Shown here piece by piece: positions 1-8,262 of a stretch of 64,000 bases of DNA (positions are counted from its first letter, which is position 1; the number at the start of each line of letters is the position of its first letter). The position numbers and the translations under genes are program-made. Source of the stretch: Pelagomonas calceolata (taxonomy: Eukaryota > Sar > Pelagophyceae > Pelagomonadales > Pelagomonadaceae); assembly GCA_918797485.1 (NCBI GenBank), contig CAKKNE010000002.1, positions 5,174,501-5,238,500 on the forward strand, in the 5' to 3' direction. The notes under the pieces were generated by a model. It was given only the letters and a program-made list of their open reading frames with translations. It was not told the origin of the DNA and did no database searches.

Positions 1-1590
1 CCAACTCTTCGTAGCGCTTTTCAGCAATGAATCGGTCGTGGGCGCGGACAAATCCGACAAATTCATGCGGAATCCCGAGCGATTCGATAGGTACCCAGCC
101 CTCGACGGGTTCGACGAGGTAGCACTCACCCTCGCGAAGGTTCCCGATACAGAGGTGACGCTCCATGACCGTCGTCTCTGCTGGGAGGTATTTTGGTCCA
201 GATGTCGTGTTGACTAAAACGCCGGCCGCGTCGACGACTTTGCGTTCAACGTCAGGATAAATGGAACGTAGCGCAGGCTGAGGTCCGAACTCGAATCGCT
301 GAAGCCCGAGCGATTCGAGAGGCACCCAGCCCAAGACTGGTTTCCTGATGAAGCACTCGCCCTCGCGAAGGTTCTTTGTCGACACGTGGCCCTCCATGAC
401 CTTCGTTCCCGCTCCGAGGTATTTCCTGGGACCAGATGTCGTGTTGACTATAACGCCGGCCGCGTCGACGACTTTGTGCTCAAAGCCAGGATAAGAGGAA
501 CGTAGTTTCGGCTTCGGCCGAGCCTTCGCGGTCTTAGGTGCGTACGAGGAGCGTTCGACGGGAGTCAGAGCCGCCCACTCAGCCTCCCGCGCGGCCTGGG
601 CCTCGGGCGAGTCGACGATGGCGTCGGCGTGCTCGGCGCACTCGCGTAACTCATCATCCGAGAGGACGGAGGCTTCGACTGGAAAGAGTGGTGGCTGCTT
701 GACCGGCGGCGCATCAGGCCGTTCCGACGCGTACCGCACGTACAACGCCCGGAGATTGTAACGCAAAGCGTCGCGGTGTGACCGGTCCCCGCCGAACTTC
801 AGCAGGTAGCCGTCGGCGAGCCCGCCCCAGTCGCGATCCTCGTCGCCCTTCGACGCCACATGGGCGACCTGTGTGCAAATTTATCAATCTGTGAGTCGAC
901 GTCGCGTCGTCGTCGCGTGATTTGTACACTGCAGTCGACGACGAAGGCGATCTGTTCTTCCGTGTAGCTCATCTGTTTCCCACGAGCGCCAACCTTGTAC
1001 TCGCCGAGGCGCTCCGCTTCAAGTCTTAGGTCGCGCGGCAGGCTCTTGTCGACGGGGACTGTGCTGAGGACGAGGTAGAGGGCGAGCTGGCCGTTTAAGC
1101 CGGTCGTGACGTTCTTGCCGCACTCATCAACGTTGAATTCCTGCAGCTTATTACCAAAGGCCGCGTGCGCGTTCTTGCACCAGTTTTCCTCGGCGCCGGT
1201 TTCCCCGTCGTGCTTGTCGCCGTCGGCCGTGAACCGCTCGTCTACGGACGGCCAGACGACTGCGATGGAGAGCACCTTGTCGTCGCCGTCGGCGAGGTCG
1301 CGGATGCCGATGTTGTTTAACTCCTTCGTGTGAACACCGATCATTTTAGTAGCGTTGTGCCCGGTCTTCGAGCCGCCGGCGTACATACCAACGGCGTTGA
1401 AACCGCTCTTGGCCGTTTGATTGGCGATGTGCCCGAGCATCGCCTTGGCGTTCTCCTCGTTGTAGGGCAGCTTGCTGTGAATAATGCCATATGTGCGGTC
1501 GTGCGACGTGTGCGACTTTACGGCTTTGGGCGCAAGGCCGGCGGCCGCGGCGACGGCCATCGCCAGCAGGATACCCCTTCTCGTAGCCAT
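1..1590 (-). CDS. Secreted protein with SH3b-like repeats, 3' end outside window
   Basis: No named family recognised. Exons are 1590..943 and 868..<1, joined in phase 0. The N-terminus (MATRRGILLAMAVAAAAGLAP) is a signal peptide, so the product is probably secreted. Residues 30-215 match nothing I know. Exon 2 carries two tandem copies of a 78-residue unit (about 493..260 and 259..26) with a VVDAAGV..NTTSGP start and an EGECY...GWVPIESLG end. That pattern resembles SH3b-type repeats, where a GWV segment closes each unit. The intron 942..869 (74 nt) has introner character and is listed separately. The reading frame stays open to base 1, so the 3' end is missing. The gene is divergent from its right neighbour. 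Confidence 0.6.
260..493 (-). repeat. First copy of a 234-bp tandem coding repeat
   Basis: The 234-bp unit is repeated in tandem (second copy about 26..259). Landmarks such as GATGTCGTGTTGACTA and GCCGGCCGCGTCGACGACTT recur at the same offset. It encodes a 78-residue repeat in the leftmost gene, so it is a protein-domain duplication. Confidence 0.75.
869..942 (-). mobile_element. Introner-type intron, 74 nt
   Basis: Read on the minus strand the intron starts GTCGTCGA and ends TTTGCACACAG, then exon GTCGCCCA follows. The octamers at the two borders agree at 6 of 8 positions, as expected for a decayed 8-bp target duplication whose first copy supplies the GT donor. Element ends are CTGCAGTGTACAAATCA and, inverted, CTGTGTGCAAATTTATC, which are imperfect inverted repeats. 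Splicing joins the two exons in phase 0. Confidence 0.55.
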
Positions 1591-1927
1591 GGTTGGTGTT
1601 GCCTCGTGGCGCTCGTGGCGTGTCGTGAGCTGTGAGCGGCGTCGAGACGGTTGAGCGCCGGCGTCTCAATGAACGCGGCGCAAAATGAAACGCGGCGCAG
1701 TACCGGCGCGTGCCGGGGCCGTACTAGAGGCACGTGAGCGGCCGCGGTGTCCCCGTAGCGCGAGTTATGCGCAGGTCGTTAATTAATCTGGAAGAGTTTG
1801 TTGGGCCCACAGATTCGTCGCGCGTGAGAAACAGAGCTCCCGTCACTGTAACGCTTCGTCCGTGTGACCGCGAGAAGACCCCGTACCGCGAGATACCGGT
1901 CAGTCTGATGGCAACGAGCTTGCGTTT

Positions 1928-1950
1928 GCTAAGTGCTAAGACACACTAGG
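1928..1950 (-). promoter_or_regulatory. Upstream palindrome motif copy (divergent promoter)
   Basis: The minus strand reads CCTAGTGTGTCTTAGC followed by ACTTAGC, a variant of the recurring motif. It lies in the 669-bp spacer between the divergent genes starting at 1590 and 2260. I see nothing else in that spacer. Confidence 0.45.
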
Positions 1951-2259
1951 AAGCACCAAGGCTGCATGTGTTTCAGCAGCTGGCGCTGCTGTACGCCCTC
2001 TCAGACGACCTTGGCACGCAGGGCGGTACGCTAATTGGCTATACTGCCAGCCGCGGTGGCCTCGCTGAACGAAGGAGCGCCCCGTTGCCCCCGGAGAGCC
2101 GCTCTCAGCAGCTCTCAGGAACGTCGCCGCAGCGGCGCCCGCGCGTATCGCGCGGCACCGAGCTGAGCCTTTGCCGGAAAGCATCGCAGCTGCGGCGCCC
2201 GCGGAGAGGCTGGGAGAGCCGCTTCGCCCCGCAGCCTCTGCGGAAACGCCGCCGCGGAG

Positions 2260-4098
2260 ATGGACCGAGAAGACTCCAAGCTCAGCTCGAGCTCCGCCGA
2301 AGAGGCCATCAGCTCGGACGAGGACGACCAAAAAACCACAGGAGACCGCGCCCCGGACGCCGCCGGCTTGATACTCGCAACAGCAAGAGCCGCCGGCGCG
2401 CCCATCACGCCCAAAGATTTGGCCCAGCGCGCCAAGCACGCCGCGGAGCTCTTCGGGTTCGTCGAGGACTGGAGCGACCTCACGAAGACCCTCGCGGCCT
2501 GCGGCGCTCTGGCCCCGTTCACGCGACCTCCACCACAAACACAACCGCTGCCGCCGGCGAAGCAAGCTAGACTCGAGGAGGACGGCGCGAGATTGTACCA
2601 CGCTTCCAGGGTTGCCCCCTTCCACGCGCGGGCCTTCGATTTAGCAAGAGACGGCCGCTTCGAGGAGCTGGAGGCGGCCTGCGGGTCTGCCGCGGCGACG
2701 ACGCTCAAGGCGTGGTGCTTTCACATGAGCCCCAAGTGGGCGACGCTGCGGAGAAAACGGTTGCGACGGTTGGACGCGCGAGGTCTGCGGACGGCGCGCG
2801 TGGCGCTCTTAGCGTGCCAGCCCGGTCTGGAACTCGACGAGGACCTGAGCGAGACGGAGCCGTCCTCTCCTCTTTCAAGAGCAGCGGCGCAGCTCGGCCT
2901 GGGACCGTGGGCCGCCCCCCCTCAAGCCTCCGCGGCCGAGGAGTGGCGCGAGGAAACTCGGAGAAGACGCGCCGGCGGCCTATCTTCTGATGGCGCGGCC
3001 TGCGACGGCGACGCTCGTGCCCGCGTTGCCCCGGCGCCGCCTTCGTTACTAAAGGCTTCGGGCTCCGCGCCGCGCCTCGCCGCGGCCGCGCGCGCCGTCG
3101 CGGCGTTGGCGCGAGCTAGGGCCAAGCTCGCGGCGGCGCGCGACCGCGACGCAATGGCACGCACTGCGTTCATCGACGCCGGCGCCGAGGACGCGATCTC
3201 GCGGCCGCCCGGGTCGACGTATCAGCGCCCTCCTCCACAAAAGAAGCGCCCCTCGTCGTCGTCCTCAAAGAAGAAGAAGAAGAAAGGTAGACTGGACCCG
3301 CCGCCGCCCCCTCCCACGGAAGACGACTTGGCCCTTCGTGCGAGATTAGTGGAAGCCGCCGCCAAGCCGACGCCGCCGTCGGCCGAATTGGCGGCAGCAG
3401 CACCGGCGCCCGCGGCCTCCGCCGGCGCGCCGGCGCCGCCCCCGGTGCAGCTCGAGAAATTGGGCCCGGCGCCACGTTTACGGGAGGGCGACGACGCGTC
3501 GGCTCTGGCGACGCGGGCCTCGGCCGGCGACGCGCCCCTCTACCGACCCAGTCGACGACCGCCAGCGCCGGCCGACGCACGTAGGTTGCTCCACGACCTC
3601 GCGCCGGCGACGTTCGACGCCGGGCGCCGCGGCGCCATGGCGCCGCCGCCCGGCGGCGCCGACGCCGACGCGGCGGCCTGGCGCCGCGTCTCGGCGCTCG
3701 TCGAGGGCGCGGCGGCCGTGGCGGCGGCGCGGCGCGTCGGCGGCGCGTGGTCGCCCGCGGCGTCGCCGCACGGCAACGCGGCGCTGTCGCCGCGCGGGCG
3801 CCGCGGCCACGCGCCGTCGCCGCCGCCGTTGAACCTGCCGGGCCTCGCGCTGCCCGCCGTGCCGCCGCAGAGCCCGCGCGACCTGCCGGCGCCCGACGCA
3901 GCGCGGTTAAATGCCCCGTACGGCGGGCCGGGCGCCGGCGCCGGCAAGCGCGCCCGCGAGGCCGCGGCGGCCGCGCGCGCGCGCGGCGACCACGACGACG
4001 CGGCCGCCCTTTCTAGGAACGCGGTCGTCCTCGCCGAAATGAAGCGCGACATCGACGCATTGCTCGCGGAGGCGCAGGTCGCGCCGCCGCCCCAATGA
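2260..4098 (+). CDS. Unknown 612-aa protein, ordered N-terminus, Pro/Ala-rich C-terminus
   Basis: No family recognised. The start MDREDSKLSSSS is the first ATG of the long frame. Residues 1-40 are acidic and Ser-rich. Residues 40-200 look folded and helical: an ITPKDLAQRAKHAAELFGFVEDW segment, then FHARAFDLARDGRFEELEAACG and a basic KWATLRRKRLRRLDARG stretch. From about residue 215 the sequence is low complexity, rich in Ala, Pro and Arg. It includes a KKKKKKGR run near 345 that could be a nuclear localisation signal and a PPLNLPGLALPAVPPQSP tract. Nuclear location is inference only. It ends 29 bp before the convergent gene on the other strand. Confidence 0.65.
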   Translation: MDREDSKLSSSSAEEAISSDEDDQKTTGDRAPDAAGLILATARAAGAPITPKDLAQRAKHAAELFGFVEDWSDLTKTLAACGALAPFTRPPPQTQPLPPAKQARLEEDGARLYHASRVAPFHARAFDLARDGRFEELEAACGSAAATTLKAWCFHMSPKWATLRRKRLRRLDARGLRTARVALLACQPGLELDEDLSETEPSSPLSRAAAQLGLGPWAAPPQASAAEEWREETRRRRAGGLSSDGAACDGDARARVAPAPPSLLKASGSAPRLAAAARAVAALARARAKLAAARDRDAMARTAFIDAGAEDAISRPPGSTYQRPPPQKKRPSSSSSKKKKKKGRLDPPPPPPTEDDLALRARLVEAAAKPTPPSAELAAAAPAPAASAGAPAPPPVQLEKLGPAPRLREGDDASALATRASAGDAPLYRPSRRPPAPADARRLLHDLAPATFDAGRRGAMAPPPGGADADAAAWRRVSALVEGAAAVAAARRVGGAWSPAASPHGNAALSPRGRRGHAPSPPPLNLPGLALPAVPPQSPRDLPAPDAARLNAPYGGPGAGAGKRAREAAAAARARGDHDDAAALSRNAVVLAEMKRDIDALLAEAQVAPPPQ

Positions 4099-4127
4099 AT
4101 AATTCGTTTTCACCGGACTTAGTGAAC

Positions 4128-5687
4128 TTACTCAGTCGTCGTGGGTCCCGTCCTTCTCCAGGTCCCATCCTGCTGCTGGACCATGACAACCATGCCATCC
4201 CCTGCGTCGTCGTCGCTCTCGGAATCATCGCCCTCGCGCAACGCCGGCAGGCACTGCCGCACCTTACTTCTGAACTGCTCTATTGTCCCTTCGTAATTCC
4301 GGCGAGTTGTCCATTCGCCAAAGTTTGAACTGCTAAAACCCATGGTGCCGCTCGAGTATGACCTTCTATAACCCGCGGCGGCGATCGCCGCTTTGGCGCC
4401 GCGAGGTACGCCGATAACTGGCACCAGGCCAACCGTACCCGCGTCGCGCCGTAGCAAGCGCCGCAAGTTCAAGTTATGAGTTATTGTAAACGCCCGCGGT
4501 GCCATAAATTTGCACTGCGCGCTGACTTCCCCGCGGTCGTTCCACTGAATAGACAGCTCAACTGCGTGGTCGGCCAAGAACACGGGCGACGTGCTTCCGC
4601 CCTCGAGCGTGGCGCCGTACCCAAAGCCTGCCGATGAGATGAACGTGGCGTCAAGCTCCTGCACTTGGCACGACGCGTCGTCGGCGACGGGCTTGACACA
4701 TAAGCCGACGTAGGCGCAGTCTAACAGTCCGCCGGACGGCCCGTCCGTGGCCGTGAATTTAAAGCTAAGCTTGGTGCCAATGGCGTGGTGCCCCTCCGCG
4801 GCAGTGTTGTGCCGCCGCGAAAAGGGCTCCCCAAAGAAGAAGCGCACGCCGAGCGCTTGAGCTGCCGGCAGGAAGCGCTGATCCGCCTCGACGCCCGCCA
4901 TTGGCACCACGCTCCGGTCGACGTTGGCGGGGCCGCGCCATAAGATGGGGCAGGCGCCGTCGGCCACTCTATACGCCTCCCGCGCGTCGCCCACGAGCCC
5001 TGGTCTCCACAGCCCTGCATCCCACGTGCCCTGGTCGAAATACACCACGAGGATGCCCAGCGATGCCCACGAGCCATCGGTCTCCAGGCGCTCGATGGCC
5101 CGTCGACACGCGCGCTCCAAGCCAGTTCTTTCGTGCAGGCGCCCCAACTGAAACCGCGCCTCCAGCAGGTCCCGCCAGGCCGGCGCCCAGTCGACCCGGC
5201 GGAGGGCGCGGCCCGCCGCCGCGAGCGCGCAGAGGCCGCGCGGCCCGCTGAACGCCGCCGCGAGCTGGAAGGCGTCGCTGGCGAGGAGCCTCTCGACGCC
5301 CGGCGGGAGCGCGGCGGCCGGCGTCGGCGTCGGCGGCGCGGACCGTTGCTGCGACGCGAGGTAGCGCCGTACTTCGACGCGGCTGCGCAGCGCCTTGCGC
5401 CCCCGCGGCGGCAGCCACGTCTGATAGGTGCCGCCGGCCTGGCCGCCCGTTTTTCTCGTGTGCGTCGTGATGGTCCAGCCATTAGCCTGTAGCACTGCGT
5501 CGTCGAGTTGCGTGAGTGCCGGTTGTGCACTGCTCGCGGCGAGGACGTGCAGCTCGCTCGCCTGGAACTCGATGGGGGCGTCGTAGCCGTCGAGGTCCAC
5601 CATGAACCACCCCGGTCTGCTTACGCCTGTCACGACGCCCTCGACGTCGTCGAGAATCAGCACTACTCTATCGCCGACGGCTGGCAT
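4128..5687 (-). CDS. MBD-like / F-box-like / SPRY-like protein
   Basis: Four modules can be read in 519 residues. Residues 1-50 (VGDRVVLILDDVEGVVTG...WFMVDLDGYD) have the look of a Tudor/SH3-like chromatin barrel. Residues 70-110 contain NGWTITTHTRKTGG...TYQTWLPPRGRKALRSRVEVRRYL, which follows the methyl-CpG-binding (MBD/TAM) pattern GW..R......YY.P.GK..RS..E. About 128-180 (LPPGVERLLASDAFQLAAAF...) resembles an F-box helix bundle. About 260-440 resembles a SPRY/lectin beta-sandwich (GTKLSFKFTA...LDCAYVGLCVKP). The combination suggests a chromatin-bound reader, perhaps a ubiquitin-ligase adaptor, but the function is inferred. The C-terminus is acidic. Confidence 0.6.
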   Translation of the reverse strand: MPAVGDRVVLILDDVEGVVTGVSRPGWFMVDLDGYDAPIEFQASELHVLAASSAQPALTQLDDAVLQANGWTITTHTRKTGGQAGGTYQTWLPPRGRKALRSRVEVRRYLASQQRSAPPTPTPAAALPPGVERLLASDAFQLAAAFSGPRGLCALAAAGRALRRVDWAPAWRDLLEARFQLGRLHERTGLERACRRAIERLETDGSWASLGILVVYFDQGTWDAGLWRPGLVGDAREAYRVADGACPILWRGPANVDRSVVPMAGVEADQRFLPAAQALGVRFFFGEPFSRRHNTAAEGHHAIGTKLSFKFTATDGPSGGLLDCAYVGLCVKPVADDASCQVQELDATFISSAGFGYGATLEGGSTSPVFLADHAVELSIQWNDRGEVSAQCKFMAPRAFTITHNLNLRRLLRRDAGTVGLVPVIGVPRGAKAAIAAAGYRRSYSSGTMGFSSSNFGEWTTRRNYEGTIEQFRSKVRQCLPALREGDDSESDDDAGDGMVVMVQQQDGTWRRTGPTTTE

Positions 5688-5892
5688 CGCTGCGGCGTCC
5701 CGAGATCGCTGCGCGGCGACGTGCGCGGCCCGAAATTATGCACTGGTGTGAGATCACAGTGCACAGCTCCTGCTGGGGCGTCTTTCGCTACCAATTTGTT
5801 GGCAAGCTCGTGCGACTATTTTTTGCTGCTCGTCTGCTGTTGTTGGGGATCTGGGCGCACCAATGTGGCGTTTTGGCTTGCTGCTTTGCTTG

Positions 5893-5915
5893 GCTAGTGT
5901 CTCACTGCCGCTAGC
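5893..5915 (+). promoter_or_regulatory. Upstream palindrome motif copy
   Basis: GCTAGTGTCTCACTG, then CCGCTAGC. It lies 206 bp upstream of the minus-strand gene starting at 5687, in a spacer of about 310 bp that otherwise holds nothing I can name. Confidence 0.5.
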
Positions 5916-6001
5916 TTCCGCCGCCCACCCTAGCACCGTACGTCAAAGATATACCGCATGCTTAATCGTACACATTCTTAGGCCACCGGACGACAGACAG
6001 A

Positions 6002-6277
6002 CTACGAGAAGTCCGCCAGCAGCTCCGCGAGCGCGGCCTCGAGGTGCTCCGGCCGGATCGTCTCGTCGCCCTCCGACCGCGCCTCGGCCTCGGCGCGGTC
6101 CCGCGCCTCGAGGACGAAGAGCCGCAGCAGCTCGCCGCAGGTCTTCGCGGCCCCGGCCGTGAGCTTGATATTCGCGGCCGCACGTTGGCCGCCGGCCTCC
6201 GCGGCTGCGCGGCTCAGCAGCTCCATCACCAAAGCCTCGTCGAAGGTCGGCTCCTCATTTTGCGCGCCGGCGTCCAT
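6002..6277 (-). CDS. CENPX: CENP-X / MHF2-like histone-fold protein
   Basis: The 91-residue protein matches the CENP-X (MHF2, STRA13) family in length and pattern: a short variable N-terminus, VMELLSRAAA, then KLTAGAAKTCGELLRLFVLEA, a linker, and IRPEHLEAALAELLADF at the extreme C-terminus. CENP-X pairs with CENP-S to form a histone-fold tetramer that acts in the constitutive centromere network and with FANCM in DNA repair. The start codon directly follows the TAA stop of a 57-codon ORF on the same strand, with no spacer, suggesting a shared transcript. No motif copy or spacer exists between the two ORFs. Confidence 0.75.
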   Translation of the reverse strand: MDAGAQNEEPTFDEALVMELLSRAAAEAGGQRAAANIKLTAGAAKTCGELLRLFVLEARDRAEAEARSEGDETIRPEHLEAALAELLADFS

Positions 6278-6451
6278 TTATGCCAGCTTCTCGCCGAGCA
6301 GCCGCTTCCTTACTGACATGCGCTTGCGCGTATCAACAAAAGCCAGCGCTAAGAAGAGCAGGCAAAGCCCACAGATGCCGCACACTACGTACAGCTCTGT
6401 ATGCGTGTGTCCCGTGACGGGATGCGGGCGGCGCGGCTCCAAATTTACCAT
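6278..6451 (-). CDS. 57-aa single-pass membrane microprotein abutting CENP-X
   Basis: ATG at 6451, stop TAA at 6280..6278. The protein begins MVNLEPRRPHPVTG, has one hydrophobic segment (ELYVVCGICGLCLLFLALAF), then a strongly basic tail (DTRKRMSVRKRLLGEKLA), a tail-anchored or type-III topology. No family recognised. It is in the same frame as CENP-X, with its TAA immediately followed by the CENP-X ATG. It could be a real first cistron, an upstream regulatory ORF, or the N-terminal part of a read-through product. The well-formed TM segment and the motif copy upstream of it (not between the ORFs) favour a real cistron. Confidence 0.5.
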   Translation of the reverse strand: MVNLEPRRPHPVTGHTHTELYVVCGICGLCLLFLALAFVDTRKRMSVRKRLLGEKLA

Positions 6452-6591
6452 GCAGCAATAGACTGGTCCTTGCTCGCGCTTAGACGAGCTCGCGCGCGGC
6501 AGGACTGCACGAGATCCGTGTATCTGTCGGGAGCAGGTCTTGCGCCCTAGGGAAGGACCGCTATGCCGCGTCGCGCCCGGGAAAGCTCCTT

Positions 6592-6615
6592 GCTAGTGTC
6601 TTACAGGACTCTAGC
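6592..6615 (+). promoter_or_regulatory. Upstream palindrome motif copy (divergent promoter)
   Basis: GCTAGTGTCTTACAGG, then ACTCTAGC: the near-consensus form. It sits between the divergent genes starting at 6451 (minus) and 6865 (plus), 141 bp from the first. Confidence 0.6.
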
Positions 6616-6864
6616 GCATGCCGGCTTTATCGGGCAAAAAAGCCGCTTTTAGAGGAGCACAAGGGCTCAATAAATCTCACACGTGACTCGCACGGATCAG
6701 CGCTTTGGCGAATTGCAGCACTCTGCGGTCAGCATCACACAGCAGGGCTAATACACTGCGCCAGGCCAAGCAAGTGCTGTGCTTGTCCGCCGCGGTGTAG
6801 ACGCGCCGACGGCCGCTTGACCAGAACTCGACGCCAGAAGTCGCAGCAGCAAAGGTAGCGAACG

Positions 6865-8144
6865 ATGAGCCAACGCGCCGTGCTGGCAGCAGGCGCCGTC
6901 GCCGCGGCCGCCGCATGGCTCATACGACGAACGAAACAAGACGAGACGCGAGAGCGCGCGGGCTCCATCGCGTACGACACCAAAGACGAGCTCTTCCACG
7001 CGATGCGCAAGGACGCCATCACCGCCGCTTCCAGGGAACCGTGGATGGCCGGCATTCTCCAGCACATTATTGACGCGAGATGTTTCGAGGACGCCGTGGC
7101 GAACATGCTGATGCACAAGCTCGCGTACGAAACAACCAACAAGCAGGAGATGCGGCGCAAGTTCCGCGAGGCTTTACTTGAGGAAAGCGCTGCCTGTCGC
7201 GCCGACGCGCAGGCCGTGGTTCAAAGAGACCCGGCGGCGGACGGTGTGCTGGACGTGGTCATGTACTTCAAGGGATTTTCGGCCATCCAAGGCTACAGGA
7301 TAGCGCACCGCGCGTGGGAGGCCGGCGAGCGCGCGTATGCTCTCTGGCTGCAATCGCGGTGCTCGCAGCAGTTCGGCGTGGATATCCATCCCGCGGCGGT
7401 CATCGGCCCGGCCGTGATTATCGACCACGCGACGGGCGTCGTGATCGGCGAAACGGCCGTGGTCGGCGAGGGCTGCACCTTACTCCACGGCGTGACGCTG
7501 GGCGGCTCGGGCAAGGATCATGGGGACCGGCACCCGAAGATCGGCAAGCACGTGCTGCTGGGGGCGGGCTGCTCGGTCCTGGGAAATATCCGCGTGGGCG
7601 ACCGGTACCGACGCGGCGTCCTCGTACATCATACGCCGTCGACGCATATCCGCGCAGGGCAAAGCTCGGCGCCGGCTCCATCGTCCTCAAGCCCATCCCG
7701 TCCGGCGCGACGGCCGTCGGGGCGCCGGCGAAGATCGTCGGCCGCGTGCAGGAGGAGAATCCCGCGGGCCGCGGCTGGGTCGACGCCGGCGTCACGGAGT
7801 GCGTCTGGAGCGAGCTCACGAGGCATGCGGGACCCACTCCAAAAAATACGATCTCGTACCCGTCGTTCAAGAAGCTGCTCTCCAGTTCCAGCGTCGACGA
7901 AGCCGCCATCGGCGAGCTCTTCTTCGAATTGGACGGAAATTTGGACGGCTTCATCACGGAGAAGGAGTTCCGGGAAAATTTTGACAAGTGCAGCGATAAA
8001 CTGTGCGAGGCCATGTGCGAGTCGTCGCTGCAGTGCCCCGAGCGGCGGACGTCTATTAAACGACATGTCGTCGGCACGATGCACCAGATCACGCCGACTG
8101 GATCGACATCGCCGACGCACCGCTCCCTCGAGAGCCCCGAATGA
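6865..8144 (+). CDS. Serine O-acetyltransferase with C-terminal EF-hand
   Basis: Exons 6865..7604 and 7658..8144, 408 residues. It makes O-acetylserine from serine and acetyl-CoA, the step committing carbon to cysteine. After a hydrophobic N-terminal segment (residues 3-21, anchor or targeting) comes the helical SAT domain. The left-handed hexapeptide beta-helix follows (VDIHPAAVIGPAVIIDHATGVVIGETAVVG...LLHGVTLGG), with catalytic HxxxxG/DHATG elements. Splicing restores NIRVGDR-AKLGAGSIVLKPIPSGATAVGAPAKIVG. The 53-nt intron (7605..7657) is very short. The usual short SAT tail that docks on O-acetylserine lyase is replaced by about 120 residues with one good EF-hand loop at 339-350 (DGNLDGFITEKE). 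Calcium control is inference. Confidence 0.85.
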
Positions 8145-8262
8145 TTGCTCCGGCGCGCTTGATGATGACTCGCCCTAATTGTGTGCTGGCGCTACGCGCT
8201 GCCGCCGCGACAACATCTCTCGCCGCGACGGCTTCGAGTAAGACTACTTGTGTACTTGCTTA

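Noticed and set aside
1936-2625. 229-codon minus-strand frame opposite the gene starting at 2260
   Set aside because: Low-complexity composition with no motif. The plus-strand frame is longer and has a better start.
5863-6162. Plus-strand frame beginning MWRFGLLLCLASVSLPLASA, like a signal peptide
   Set aside because: The apparent signal peptide is the translation of the promoter motif (GCTAGTGTCTCAC...CTAGC), and the rest is antisense CENP-X.
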